Below are positions 1 to 9,849 of a stretch of 64,000 nucleotides of DNA, piece after piece. This stretch comes from Euglena gracilis (lineage: Eukaryota > Euglenida > Euglenophyceae > Euglenales), in assembly GCA_039621445.1 (NCBI GenBank), contig CP154954.1, positions 22,022,954 through 22,086,953 of the forward strand, written 5' to 3'. The position numbers and the translations under genes are program-made. Position 1 is the first letter of the stretch. Each line of letters starts with the position of its first letter. The notes below the pieces were generated by a model. The model worked only from the letters and a program-made list of their open reading frames with translations, did not search any database and was not told where the DNA came from.

Positions 1-1
1 G

Positions 2-1552
2 ATAGCCCCCGTACGGGGAAAACGACAACGCGGCAGAATGCCGGGCCCCCGCCGGGTCACGCGATCAGAATCCCCATCTCCTCTCTTTTTTCGAGAATGG
101 GATTATTCCAAAGATGATTTTTACAATGATATCGTACAAAGATTGCGTAATGGTGAATTGATTGAGAATTACACCTTATCGCCTTTACGTTTGATTTTTC
201 GGAATGATACCGGATACAAGTACTGCATACCCTGTGACTTGGTTGATGACGTACTTTTGTGTTATCACAACCAAGGTCACCCTGGGGCCCCCAAACTTCT
301 TTCTTTGGTGGGTCGCAGGTACTGTACAACCCTCACCGAAAAAGAATTGTACAAGCGCTGTTTACAAATTTCACAACGGTGCCAAATTTGTCAAGCTGTG
401 AAACCGCGCAGAGGTACCCCCCCTGGTACGATGGACTTCTTCCCCGTACCAAATGACATTTTTACATCCCTCTGCATGGATTTTCTGGAACTTGAACCTT
501 GCAAAGGAACAGATGACAAAATTTACGATTACGTTCTTGTTGTCGTCTGTCGGCTGAGTGGGTACATTGTAGCCATTCCATGCCAGAAAGCAGGGTTGAC
601 AGCACAAGTTTTGGCACAAATGTTTTTAGAAAGATGCATTTGCCTCATGGGTTTACCGAATGAAATCGTGAGTGATCAAGACCATTTGATTTCTTCTCGA
701 TTTTTTACAACTCTTTGCGGTTTACTCGGAATTGAGCAGCATTTTTCTATCATTTACCGACCAAAAGGTAATGGTCGCGCTGAAGCGGCAGTGAAAGCTG
801 TAGTCAATATGCTACGACTTTCACTGGCCGAATCGCACAATGCCTGGCTACAAGTATTACCCTGGTGTTTATTTTATATCAACACTTTACCGGGGTTAAT
901 ACTACAATACTCACCGTACAAGATCGTCTTCGGACGAGACCCCCCAGCCATCGGCGACATCCCGTCAGAACGACCCGCTCGTTCTAGCGTGAGTTGCGAA
1001 ACATGGTTCTCTGAAGTAGAATCATTGCGCACGGATGTGCAAAAGCGCGTAGTCGCTATACATTTACAAAAACAAAAACAATTCTTACAAGAATACAAAT
1101 CACCGATATACAACCCAGGTGACCGCGTGTGGGTTCGGAACAGTAGAACCCGCATGCAATCCACGAAGTTGGACCCCCTCTGGATCGGGCCATGTGAGAT
1201 CCTCGACCGGTTGGGTACAAGTGGGCGCTACAAAGTCGCTTTACCCAACGGGGTTGAGGATGTGCACATGGATGACTTCAAACCATACTTGACTCCACCG
1301 AACGGTAAAGCAATACCCTGTCTCTACTTCAAACCACGGTCAAAACTGCCTGAAACAGATGATTTTGTCGTCGACAAAATCCTCGACCACAAAGTGGACA
1401 GGGGTATACACTACTGGAAAGTACGATGGAAAGGGTATGGTCCCGAAGAGGACACTTGGGAACCTGCAACTAGTTTTGTTGGTTACATCCAACAAGACTG
1501 GAAACTATGGAACAAAAGAAACAACATTGACATTTCTGTAAACATCTTCTAA
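2..1552 (+). CDS. Pol C-terminal part: integrase with chromodomain (5' partial)
   Basis: The frame is open to the window edge, so the protein is cut off there; the first Met in view is at 38 and residue numbers count from it. A zinc-binding domain shows H77-x3-H81 and C115-x2-C118. The catalytic core shows D148, D213 and E249, with 35 residues between the last two, the D,D-35-E spacing of retroviral-type integrases. A GPY/F-like motif follows (around [12 protein letters not shown]). From about residue 441 a chromodomain follows, with VVDKIL, a YWKVRWKGY block and DTWEP, matching the aromatic-cage pattern of methyl-lysine readers. The enzyme would insert the cDNA, and the chromodomain would steer insertion to modified chromatin. 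All catalytic residues are present. RNase H must lie upstream of the window. Confidence 0.93.
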   Translation: MAPVRGKRQRGRMPGPRRVTRSESPSPLFFREWDYSKDDFYNDIVQRLRNGELIENYTLSPLRLIFRNDTGYKYCIPCDLVDDVLLCYHNQGHPGAPKLLSLVGRRYCTTLTEKELYKRCLQISQRCQICQAVKPRRGTPPGTMDFFPVPNDIFTSLCMDFLELEPCKGTDDKIYDYVLVVVCRLSGYIVAIPCQKAGLTAQVLAQMFLERCICLMGLPNEIVSDQDHLISSRFFTTLCGLLGIEQHFSIIYRPKGNGRAEAAVKAVVNMLRLSLAESHNAWLQVLPWCLFYINTLPGLILQYSPYKIVFGRDPPAIGDIPSERPARSSVSCETWFSEVESLRTDVQKRVVAIHLQKQKQFLQEYKSPIYNPGDRVWVRNSRTRMQSTKLDPLWIGPCEILDRLGTSGRYKVALPNGVEDVHMDDFKPYLTPPNGKAIPCLYFKPRSKLPETDDFVVDKILDHKVDRGIHYWKVRWKGYGPEEDTWEPATSFVGYIQQDWKLWNKRNNIDISVNIF

Positions 1553-1601
1553 GGGATAATGTACAAATGTCCAAGATTTTGTCCATAGCCTGGACTTTTG
1601 A

Positions 1602-1648
1602 CAAAATGTATAATGGGCGGATGCCAAAATGTATAATGGGCGGATGCC
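1602..1648 (+). repeat. 23-bp direct repeat between integrase and the extra ORF
   Basis: A 23-bp unit containing AAAATGTATAATGGGCGG occurs twice in tandem (periods starting near 1603 and 1626). Around it are small stem-loops: GTCC..GGAC near 1581-1595, and TAGCGAA paired with TTCGCTA near 1663-1682. It lies in the leader of the second ORF. Function unknown. Confidence 0.6.
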
Positions 1649-1820
1649 AAACCATTTTGTCCCTAGCGAAGGACTTTTCGCTAAAGGACTACGGTCCTAT
1701 ACAAAGTACTTTTACACTTGGAGCTACAATTTTGATTTTACAATTATTGCAAACATACAATTATTTCTGTGTTTCTGTACACTTGGTTGCATGCGTACAA
1801 TGTTACCGTACAATGCCTTA

Positions 1821-1839
1821 TTTCTCTGTTTCCCCACAG
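1821..1839 (+). promoter_or_regulatory. Candidate 3' splice acceptor upstream of the extra ORF
   Basis: A pyrimidine-rich run ends in CCCCACAG at 1839, 33 nt before the ATG at 1873. This looks like a 3' splice site that would produce a spliced mRNA for the downstream ORF, as env mRNAs are made in retroviruses. A similar TTTTTCAG lies just before the gag ATG in each truncated copy. This is inference from motif only. Confidence 0.35.
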
Positions 1840-1872
1840 CTCAGTACTTGCTACTATCTGCTCTTTTTCAAG

Positions 1873-4800
1873 ATGGATGCTGGAGGAAGGGGACCTGGTC
1901 CCCCATCCTCCCAACCGTATGTTCCCCCTGGACAACCTCCTCCGGGAGGACCCCCTTACCCACAACCTCCTTCGGGAGGACGAGGACTTGTACTCCCTCG
2001 GGGAGAGCAAGTCCCCGGTCGGCATGTACAAGCTGCTTCGGCAGCAAGGCCCGTAGTGGCAACCCGTCCGTTACAAGCTGCTCCGGCAGCAAGACCCGTA
2101 GTGGCAAATCTCCCTGTGACTCAACATGCGGTTCCGCATGTTACCCCAGAACAAACTACACTTGGTGGCTTACAATCTCAACCTATGATTCCACAACAAA
2201 CGGAATCTGCCTATGAACAGTTTGCGGTGCCGCAACCGCGGCCCCCAAGGAGATACGATATGGCCAGTAGCAGTACCCAACGCGCTGCTTTTGCGGCTGC
2301 AGAGCAACAATATATACAATCGGAACAACGACAATGGGCTGAACAACTACGTAGTCACTATTACCCCGCACAACCGCCACAAGGGCAGTATGCCACACAA
2401 CCTCCACAAGGGCAGTATGCCACACAACCCCCACAAAGGCAGTATGCCGCTCCCGTGATGCCTCGGTTCCCCAAGTACATGGGTGAACTGACAACGGCTT
2501 CAACAGATACAATTCGGAACGCTCTGCGCATGTGCGCAGAGGACAGACCGGATCCCTTCATCCGAGTGATGTGGGATTCCTACTGCCGACAATTGCTTGC
2601 AATCGCCAACAAACCTATCGCCACCTGGGACATGTGGTCCCAGAGTACGATAGCTGGCAGAATTTTCTTCCAACCCGGAGAATCCGGATTTCCAGACAAT
2701 GTAACCCTCAGGGACCTGGGAGTCCTGGTCCCGCCTGTGCTCCGCGGAGTGCACCCAGTGGGTGCTTACGCGGAACACATGCGCCGCTATACTCCAGAAC
2801 TCACAGAAAGTGAGATGGGTGACGTACAAATGCAAGAACCAATATATTTACCAACACAACGGTTTTCTTCGCCCCCCGTCAGGCCGCCTGCCCGGAACTG
2901 GGAGGCTGGCACACAATCACAATACGCTATGGAGGCCGAAGAGCCATACGACGAACACTATCCTGAAGAACTGGCCGAAATGGCCGAATGTGACGAGTAT
3001 ACAACGGCAGAACCTGAGCCGGAGTATACCATGGAAACAGACGAACCACCACAACCCGTACAATCCGTACAACCCCAACCACCACAAGCTGTACAATCAC
3101 CGCAACCTGTACAATCTTCGCCAGAAACAGCCGCCGACAACCCCCAACCCCGCGTACCGCTGCCGGAACCGACAGCGATACGGGTTGTCGGAGAACACCC
3201 TCTGCATCCCGTAGTGGACAACATTCACTATGAACGAGTGCCACAATCTGGAGATTTTGCTTACACAACTCAGAACGAACAATACCTTCCACTCGACAAA
3301 ATTTACGAACTGGGATCCCATTTGGGAACCATCAACGTACAAGGAGTGATAACGGATGGAAGGGGACCAAACGCCAAAATTTTGGGTATTCCCACCTGGG
3401 CACTACCCCAAGTTTTACGTGTGAATGCACCCCCACATCCACCTGGTCCAACAGAACAACTCGCTTCTGCGTCGAACCTTGTGCCGCCAGTAGCTCAACC
3501 TACTCCGGCACCACAGACAACACCGGTACAAGCAGTTTCGACTGCACAATCGACTGCCACTCAGCCTGCCGCATCCGCAGCAGGTTCAAACCAACCTACA
3601 CCTATACAAAGAACAGGACCCCCTGCTCAAGCCGCGCAGTCGGCACGCGCAAAACCACCCGCACAATCTACAATTCCTGTACGGGTACCTCCTGTTACGA
3701 CCGCTCCACAACCTGTACCTTCACAACCGGCTTCGGCTGGACAGACACAACCACCTGTTGAACCGGGACAACCTTTCTCGGGTCAACCTCGGTTTCAGTC
3801 GCCAGCACAGCACGCTACTTACAAGGAAGCTCTACAACATTTAACAGCTCCAGCTAAACCCTACAACGTTGACGCACGCAAACGTCCGCGTGGACCGGAG
3901 TTTGCGACACCTCCACAAACACGTCCAACGCCCGACACACAACGTCGTCGTTTGGACGACAACCCACAAAGCGCGGACGCGCAACGAGATCGTCAGGACA
4001 ACGATGACCTGCCGATCCCGTCCAACGTACAACGATCTTTACAAGAAATCTATCATCTAATGCGTCCAGACAAGCCCTTCGACGACATCGCTGGACATTA
4101 CACCGCTGGTGTAACTGTTACAATGTGGAGAAAAACACGAGCATACCGAAAAGACGGTGCATACCGTTGGAACGAACAAGAGCGCGAAGCCGCAAAAGGA
4201 CAGAAAGGCCAGAAAGGCAAAGGAAAGAGCGAAGGCTCACCTGGTTACGACTTGGACGTACAATTTATGATTGACCATCTGTTCTGGATTTCAGACGGAT
4301 GTGATACAATTATGCACGAGTACTACGAGGGACAACACCCCTGGGTTGTTGCTCCCGAAGTACATCACAACATGGTCAAACTCTACAAGGAAAAAGCTCG
4401 TGGCTTTTTCTTCGACGGTACAATTTCCTGTTACGAAAGCCAGGATGGCATCGACAAATTGCCGGGTTTCTGGCAACTACTTTTCTGGCTTGGATTCCAT
4501 TGCCTGAACTTCGGTTCATTTGCAATGCCGGCCAGCAAAGCGCACTACTTGCCACATCCAAAGCTACAATACGGATGGGAATCATCCCTTGACGCACTGA
4601 AGACAATGTTCGACAATATCCGAGAAATCGGACCACAAGGCATACAATGGGAAGTATTCCCACTTCCAAAGGACATACAATTGGTCACACACGAAATGTT
4701 CTGTTACAATTACCAAATTTTCCTCAACGAACACTACGGCCCACACTTCCAAGTGGTCGGAATCGACCTGACATACCCACAAAAATTCGTGCTTTGGTGC

Positions 4801-7800
4801 ACCCACTGCCACCACAAGTTCCCCGTGGACTTCTGGGGCTTTGGCGTGCGCGGTCGGACAACCGACCGCCCAAATGCACAAAGGGCGCAGCCCCACCAAC
4901 GCGAATGGGCGGAGGCCCAACAACAACGAAGACTACTCGGACACATCTGCCACAATCCCCTCGAAGTCAGGGAAATCGGATACGCCAGACGAAACCACCG
5001 ACAAATGCTTCTGCATATGCAGACCTTCCAATGGAGAGCATGGGTGTCCTATGCTCTGGAAATCTACAACCTACTCAACCCAAAACAACCACTTCCACAG
5101 GAATACCTCCCTCTTCGACCTGCATGGGACGAAGAAGGAAAACGGAAGTACATCAAACGCCTGTTTGGCGAAACCCTCCGAAGAGAGGACTTTGCCCCAT
5201 TTTTCAAGGGGAAACGTACAAATAAGGATGGGTTGGCCATCCCGATACTGGACTGGCTTCCTCGCGGATTGGGAGGAAACAGATTTGTCGGATGGCAAAA
5301 CTTCCGTCTGCGACCACGTATAAGACTTCCTGAACCTGAACCTGAACCCCAGCCGGCGGAGTCCGAAGCAGCGCAGTCTGCAATTGAACAACCTATAATG
5401 GCTGCATCATCTACAACAACAACAACGAAGACAGCAGCGAAGCCTGCAACTAAACGTTCCGAAGAACGTTTACCTCCACCTTCACCTTCACCTTCACCTG
5501 CTCCTACAATGCCGGTGGAACATACACCCGTACACTCTTCGGACTCTTCATCCGTTTCCTCTTCTGGATCATCCGGCGATGAGGAAATGGAAGAAGGGAC
5601 AGACAATGAACACAGTACACGCTCCGTCTCCTCCGCATCTGTGGATTCTGAAAGCGGAGAAGGTAGCGTACAACAGGCTCTAAGGGCCGAAGTGCCACCC
5701 ACAACGCCTGTTCAGCAACGACCACAAACACCATTACCAGAAACAGAACCGGAGACACCTACGGAACCTCCAACGGCCGGACGGCCTACAACTCCCACAA
5801 TGGCCGAAATGCCTTCCGAAACCACGACAGCCCCTGTACCTTCGTCAGACACGGTTCCTTCCGTCTGGGCAAATGCGCCAGTCGTAAGAGAAATCACTGA
5901 CGAAGAACTGGCACAAAGATGGACAGACCCGAACGACTTTATACTTATACCACCCGAAGTCGGACGAGCCGCCGGACGCGTCCTCGGAAGCGTCCGAAGT
6001 GGCGTAGCCTCGATGGTTGCAATGGTGCGATCGAGGTCTTCTTCTTTGACGCGAAGTCCCCGCGACACGGGACTTGGCGAAGCAACCACACAAGAAGCTC
6101 CGGCTTCGACAACAACACTGGCCGCAGACGCGGTTGATGTCCAAACACCCGAAGCGGTGACAACAACCGAATCGACTACGGTCGAACAAACGCCAGCACA
6201 TGACACAACACCCGTAGTGGTACACACACCTGAACAGGTGGTACCGACGGCTGCTGACGTACCATCTAATACCACTACTACTACCACACCAACAGCCAAA
6301 CCTGCTCCAAAATCGCCTGCAGAACGCCCTCTTCCGCCGCAGCGGAAAGAGAAAGGCAGTAAGTCCAAAGCCAAACCTCAGCTTGCAGAACCATGCAAAC
6401 CGGCTGAGCGACACAACGAGCCAAAACCACCACCGCCTGGGAGTGGTAGCAAATCAGGAAAGAAGGCAAAAACCTCAGCCGCTACCACACCAGCCCCGAC
6501 ATATACCGAAGTGGCCGGGAAAAGCCGGGTCACTTCTACCATTCGAGGCAGAACGCGACAAGATACAACGTCGGAGACCTCACAAGATGACAACATGCCG
6601 GTTGATGATAATGCCACACTTTGGCAAGAAGACATTATCTCCAACCTGCCGAGCGTCGGAGAACGCATTGTCAACATACAATTAACACGCGAACGCGGAC
6701 AACTGTTGAACAAGTGGATTCAACCGCTTTTCTTCAACGAAGAGAGGTACAATTACTATGTTCGACATATTTGGCGATTCTACAATGCCAGATCACCAAG
6801 AGTGTTTGCCCAATACCTTGGGGAGACATTCCTGTTTGACAATCGGCCGAATGGCCAAACAACCTGGCTCTGTACAGTCTGTCACAACATCCGTAACAGC
6901 ATGCCCGCTGTGCATGTCTGTTATGCAGACAACAAACGGAAGAACTTTCACCACAATGAATTCGTGCCAAACACAGCCGCCCTGATTTGTGGTGATTGTA
7001 TGCTTGCCTGGAGAAAACTGAACAACTTCCGGTGGTCGGAAGAGGACAGAGACCGTGACGTACCAGTTTTCTGTGTCAACTGCCTACGGGCAGACATATG
7101 GTTGCCCGCAGATGGCGGAAATCTCAAGATCGTACCCGGAAACGAGGAAGGTCTTGAAGATTTCCTGAACTACTACAAATCGAAACGACAAATGTACCAA
7201 TTCAAAAGTTTCAAGAAAGCTGATGCTTTTGAGCGCGGCGGAATCGCCTTTGACTTCCAAACTGATTCCGGCGGAATCAGACTGGCTGTGGAATGTACAA
7301 AAGGGCGATTGCCCCTGCTGTTCAATGATGACGACTGGAAACGCGTCATCTACCCACTGTTTACAAAGCCTTCGAAGGTTTCTGAAACCACACAACGTTG
7401 GTTACTCCCTGAGTACCCACCAGAACGACATGGATACGAACACTATTCAGAATGGGTTGGCTCCATTCTGAAACCCCATATAACCCGTTGTGCCTGTGCA
7501 TCCCGCGTGCATAACGTTGATTTCAACGCTATGCCTGGCATGCCACCACAGGTACCAGCAAATCATCCAAGATGGAACTACTACATTTGGCCTGCAACTT
7601 TTCCGAGAGTTTTCTGGGAAAACTTGCAAATTTACCTCCACAAGCGAGCTGAAACGATCAGAACAGAACTTCCCAAGGAGATACAAGAAGTCAAAAGTTG
7701 GGTTATCCCCAGGATTGACATGGATAATCCTGACAAGGATACCCTGGACCTACGTCCAACCGAAATGACCTTGGTACAAGACCCACACATGGGTGAGTAC

Positions 7801-7824
7801 TTCAAGGAAACCCACAAACGTTGA
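1873..7824 (+). CDS. 1983-aa extra ORF of a chromovirus, unknown function
   Basis: I do not recognise a family. The frame is open from 1567, but I chose the ATG at 1873: the stretch before it reads as unstructured leader and has a candidate splice acceptor, while the Gly/Pro/Gln-rich protein begins exactly here. The layout alternates low-complexity and folded parts. The N-terminal third is Pro/Gln/Thr-rich, with a QYATQPPQ repeat. Codons for about 4020-5330 give a dense Trp/Tyr/His-rich globular region with a CTHC pair. A Ser/Thr/Pro/Glu-rich linker follows, including a Lys/Arg-rich patch near 6330-6500. The C-terminal region (about 6620-7824) has paired cysteines (CTVC, CGDC, CVNC) that could bind zinc. 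No signal peptide or membrane helix is evident, so it is not a typical Env. It lies where some LTR elements carry an extra ORF. The frame is intact over almost 6 kb. Confidence 0.75.
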   Translation: MDAGGRGPGPPSSQPYVPPGQPPPGGPPYPQPPSGGRGLVLPRGEQVPGRHVQAASAARPVVATRPLQAAPAARPVVANLPVTQHAVPHVTPEQTTLGGLQSQPMIPQQTESAYEQFAVPQPRPPRRYDMASSSTQRAAFAAAEQQYIQSEQRQWAEQLRSHYYPAQPPQGQYATQPPQGQYATQPPQRQYAAPVMPRFPKYMGELTTASTDTIRNALRMCAEDRPDPFIRVMWDSYCRQLLAIANKPIATWDMWSQSTIAGRIFFQPGESGFPDNVTLRDLGVLVPPVLRGVHPVGAYAEHMRRYTPELTESEMGDVQMQEPIYLPTQRFSSPPVRPPARNWEAGTQSQYAMEAEEPYDEHYPEELAEMAECDEYTTAEPEPEYTMETDEPPQPVQSVQPQPPQAVQSPQPVQSSPETAADNPQPRVPLPEPTAIRVVGEHPLHPVVDNIHYERVPQSGDFAYTTQNEQYLPLDKIYELGSHLGTINVQGVITDGRGPNAKILGIPTWALPQVLRVNAPPHPPGPTEQLASASNLVPPVAQPTPAPQTTPVQAVSTAQSTATQPAASAAGSNQPTPIQRTGPPAQAAQSARAKPPAQSTIPVRVPPVTTAPQPVPSQPASAGQTQPPVEPGQPFSGQPRFQSPAQHATYKEALQHLTAPAKPYNVDARKRPRGPEFATPPQTRPTPDTQRRRLDDNPQSADAQRDRQDNDDLPIPSNVQRSLQEIYHLMRPDKPFDDIAGHYTAGVTVTMWRKTRAYRKDGAYRWNEQEREAAKGQKGQKGKGKSEGSPGYDLDVQFMIDHLFWISDGCDTIMHEYYEGQHPWVVAPEVHHNMVKLYKEKARGFFFDGTISCYESQDGIDKLPGFWQLLFWLGFHCLNFGSFAMPASKAHYLPHPKLQYGWESSLDALKTMFDNIREIGPQGIQWEVFPLPKDIQLVTHEMFCYNYQIFLNEHYGPHFQVVGIDLTYPQKFVLWCTHCHHKFPVDFWGFGVRGRTTDRPNAQRAQPHQREWAEAQQQRRLLGHICHNPLEVREIGYARRNHRQMLLHMQTFQWRAWVSYALEIYNLLNPKQPLPQEYLPLRPAWDEEGKRKYIKRLFGETLRREDFAPFFKGKRTNKDGLAIPILDWLPRGLGGNRFVGWQNFRLRPRIRLPEPEPEPQPAESEAAQSAIEQPIMAASSTTTTTKTAAKPATKRSEERLPPPSPSPSPAPTMPVEHTPVHSSDSSSVSSSGSSGDEEMEEGTDNEHSTRSVSSASVDSESGEGSVQQALRAEVPPTTPVQQRPQTPLPETEPETPTEPPTAGRPTTPTMAEMPSETTTAPVPSSDTVPSVWANAPVVREITDEELAQRWTDPNDFILIPPEVGRAAGRVLGSVRSGVASMVAMVRSRSSSLTRSPRDTGLGEATTQEAPASTTTLAADAVDVQTPEAVTTTESTTVEQTPAHDTTPVVVHTPEQVVPTAADVPSNTTTTTTPTAKPAPKSPAERPLPPQRKEKGSKSKAKPQLAEPCKPAERHNEPKPPPPGSGSKSGKKAKTSAATTPAPTYTEVAGKSRVTSTIRGRTRQDTTSETSQDDNMPVDDNATLWQEDIISNLPSVGERIVNIQLTRERGQLLNKWIQPLFFNEERYNYYVRHIWRFYNARSPRVFAQYLGETFLFDNRPNGQTTWLCTVCHNIRNSMPAVHVCYADNKRKNFHHNEFVPNTAALICGDCMLAWRKLNNFRWSEEDRDRDVPVFCVNCLRADIWLPADGGNLKIVPGNEEGLEDFLNYYKSKRQMYQFKSFKKADAFERGGIAFDFQTDSGGIRLAVECTKGRLPLLFNDDDWKRVIYPLFTKPSKVSETTQRWLLPEYPPERHGYEHYSEWVGSILKPHITRCACASRVHNVDFNAMPGMPPQVPANHPRWNYYIWPATFPRVFWENLQIYLHKRAETIRTELPKEIQEVKSWVIPRIDMDNPDKDTLDLRPTEMTLVQDPHMGEYFKETHKR

Positions 7825-8197
7825 GGGTTTCCTGTCTCGTACAATCAGCTTCGGCTGAAATGGGCGTAGTCCCAAACAATGAGCGAAGTCTCGAGCGTGT
7901 ATACGCATTTCATCATCGCCTTCAACGCCGTCCCAAGACACAATGGCGGAATCGCCTTAAGTTCGGTGGATAACATGTTGATCGCGAAGATTCAAGACCA
8001 CAAGGACACTACGGTGTCAAGTAAGAAGACGCACAAAGCACAGCATGCGCGTCAGAATTCTTTTGCGCTTTGTGCTCCAAACAAGGTAACCACAATTGGG
8101 AACCAGACCATGGTATCCTGGTACTGTCTCCCTGAACCTGGGACTGTGCCTGGCATCCCGACTGGCCTGGTCCAGAAGGGAAATCGGGCAGAGCCCT
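7825..8197 (+). other. 3' untranslated region of the chromovirus
   Basis: There is no ORF of note. The region contains stem-loops such as TCAGC(TTCG)GCTGA at 7845-7858, and GCACAAAGC near 8032 pairing with GCTTTGTGC near 8070. It ends at the polypurine tract. Confidence 0.6.
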
Positions 8198-8207
8198 GGG
8201 AGGGGGA
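8198..8207 (+). promoter_or_regulatory. Polypurine tract (PPT) for plus-strand priming
   Basis: GGGAGGGGGA directly abuts the first base of the LTR (TGTGTACC), the expected place of the plus-strand primer. None of the truncated copies to the right has a purine run before its LTR. Confidence 0.85.
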
Positions 8208-8640
8208 TGTGTACCAGGCAGCCATTCTGCCATGGCACTGTGTACCAGATACAAGGGGCTACGGCCTACAACCTGGCTACGGCCGGGCCGTACACAGTGG
8301 CATGGTTAAAACCATAAGACAAAGAGAGAATCTCAGAGCTAGCGAAAGCTTAGCGAAAGTAACTGGTTCCTAATTCAAGGTTACAGGGTTTGGTGCTTTG
8401 CAATTCTGTTTTAGAATTCTGAGGGCGAAGTCCCATTTGAATAGAAGTTTTCTTTCTTTCTTTTACAAAGCTCGAAAGAGCAAAAGTCACAATCATATAA
8501 GGGACTGCGGTCCCACCAATTCTTCTGCTTGTGTGCTTTGCATTCAAAAGGGGAAAAGGGAAGCAAATTTTATTGTTACTCCCCCCACGTGCTTTTCAGG
8601 GGAATACCTTAAATAGAAAAGCCGGGGTGGGACGTACACT
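8208..8640 (+). repeat. LTR 1 (3' LTR of the left chromovirus), 433 bp
   Basis: It begins TGTGTACC and ends GACGTACACT, with short inverted ends GTGTAC/GTACAC. It is the same family as the LTRs at 16225, 24427, 32652, 33762, 41109, 42223, 50486 and 58727 but is the most diverged of the nine. Flanking DNA on the right (AAGCCCCCC) differs from the others, so this is a separate insertion. Confidence 0.92.
8494..8501 (+). promoter_or_regulatory. TATA-like box in the LTR
   Basis: CATATAAG lies about two thirds into the LTR, followed at once by the hairpin GGGAC-TGCG-GTCCC (8501-8514). Most other LTRs have the same arrangement. It is a likely core promoter by position and sequence only. Confidence 0.45.
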
Positions 8641-8860
8641 AAGCCCCCCCACCTCTTTCCTCCGACAAGCATGGGGAAAGAGTCTTTGAACAGAAAATCT
8701 GAAAAACGATTCCAAACGAAACAAACTCTGGGCACTCCACCCCAAGGCCTAAGTCCCACGCTGCCCCCTTGGTTAAAATTCTTTCCTTTTTGCAGCTTTC
8801 ATTGTGTGAGACTTCATTTGTCCATTTTTTAAAAGAAAAATCAGGGTTTTTTGGGTGAAA

Positions 8861-9005
8861 ATCAAGCGCGTTGAATTGTGCTCACCTGCATCGACGTGGG
8901 TGTTGCGGTGTTCTGAACCTCACAATTGAAAATTTCATTTGTCTCCCCAAGCAAAAATGTGTATACCCGATATCAATTTTTCCGCAATTTCCGCAATTTT
9001 TCCGC
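8861..9005 (+). repeat. Direct repeat copy 1 (pair with 9266-9410)
   Basis: About 145 bp starting ATCAAGCGCG and ending in TTTCCGCAA units is repeated almost exactly 405 bp downstream. It is non-coding. The copies differ by a few substitutions. Confidence 0.8.
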
Positions 9006-9088
9006 AATTTTCCGCAATTTCCACAATTTTCCGCAATTTTCCGCAAATTTTCCGCAGTTTTTCCGCAATTTCCGCAATTTCTCACCAT
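8981..9088 (+). repeat. TTCCGCAA minisatellite
   Basis: About a dozen tandem imperfect units of TTTTCCGCAA/TTTCCGCAA. A short run of the same unit ends the second direct repeat near 9385-9410. It shows as an apparent low-complexity protein in several frames, which is not real coding. Confidence 0.85.
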
Positions 9089-9265
9089 TTTTTTGAAGAA
9101 TTTTTTCCCCACCACCGAAGATGGAAGATGCAATGAGTTCAAGCCACTCTTCAAATGGATCAACAGGTGTGCTATTGTGTTCTGTTGTCCCCCCCAGTTT
9201 ACCAATTTTTTTCACAGGTGCACCACTGGTCACAGGATTGGGTGCGTCCCACCTGTGCAAAGAAC

Positions 9266-9410
9266 ATCAAGCGCGTTGATTTGTGCTCGCCTGCATCGAC
9301 GTGGGTGTTGCGGTGTTCTGAACCTCACAATTGAAAATTTCATATGTCTCCCCAAGCAAAAATTGTTTATACCCGATATCAATTTTTCCGCAATTTCCGC
9401 AATTTTTCCG
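9266..9410 (+). repeat. Direct repeat copy 2 (pair with 8861-9005)
   Basis: Second copy of the 145-bp repeat, with a shorter minisatellite end. Together the two copies bracket about 260 bp of unique, gene-free DNA. Confidence 0.8.
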
Positions 9411-9849
9411 ATATCAATTTCCCCCCCCTGCCTTAAGAAAAGGAGTGACCCCCCCCGGGGTCGGTAAGCAATTGTGCGGTCCCCCCCCCCCGCGGGCCAG
9501 GACGGGGGGACATCGCCCCAGGTGAACAGTGAGCAAAGCGCCGGGCCGAATTTTTTTGACCCCCCCCCAAAAGTTCCATTTTGGGCACTTTTTTTGGGCA
9601 AAAATGCAAAAAATTTTCGGCGCGAAACGTTGGAGGACAAGATTGACGCTTTTTGGGGGGGGTAGGGTCTGTCCGGACCCCCCTTGCACGTGGGGGGTAG
9701 TGGTCCGGACCTAACCCATGCACGCCCTCCCAATATCGAACCCTTGCTGTGCTCTTCAACCACGGGAAAAAAAAGGACACCTCGGGCTCCGCACTTTGCC
9801 CTTGTGAGGCCATGCCTTGTTCGCCGGCGAAAAAAGGCACAAGGTCTTG
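9411..9849. other. Gene-free stretch with C/G homopolymer runs
   Basis: Many runs of 7-12 C or G (for example 9421-9430, 9480-9492, 9653-9662) and imperfect GGTCCGGACC palindromes. I see no gene. Long frames here are open only because homopolymers avoid stops. Confidence 0.6.

Larger units (their letters stand above)
1..8640 (+). mobile_element. 3' part of a chromodomain Ty3/gypsy LTR retroelement
   Basis: In order, this segment shows the end of pol with integrase and chromodomain, a second very long ORF, a purine-rich tract and an LTR. That order (integrase last in pol) is the Ty3/gypsy order, and a chromodomain after integrase defines chromoviruses. The 5' LTR, gag, protease and RT lie left of the window. 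The LTR is the same family as the eight LTRs to the right, so this is probably the 3' half of the longer parent of the truncated copies there. Both of its ORFs are open throughout, in contrast to the broken copies of the array. No target-site duplication can be checked because the left end is missing. Confidence 0.9.

Noticed and set aside
8871-9467. Open frames over the TTCCGCAA minisatellite on both strands
   Set aside because: They are simple repeat translations (FPQFPQF, NCGNCGK) with no gene character.
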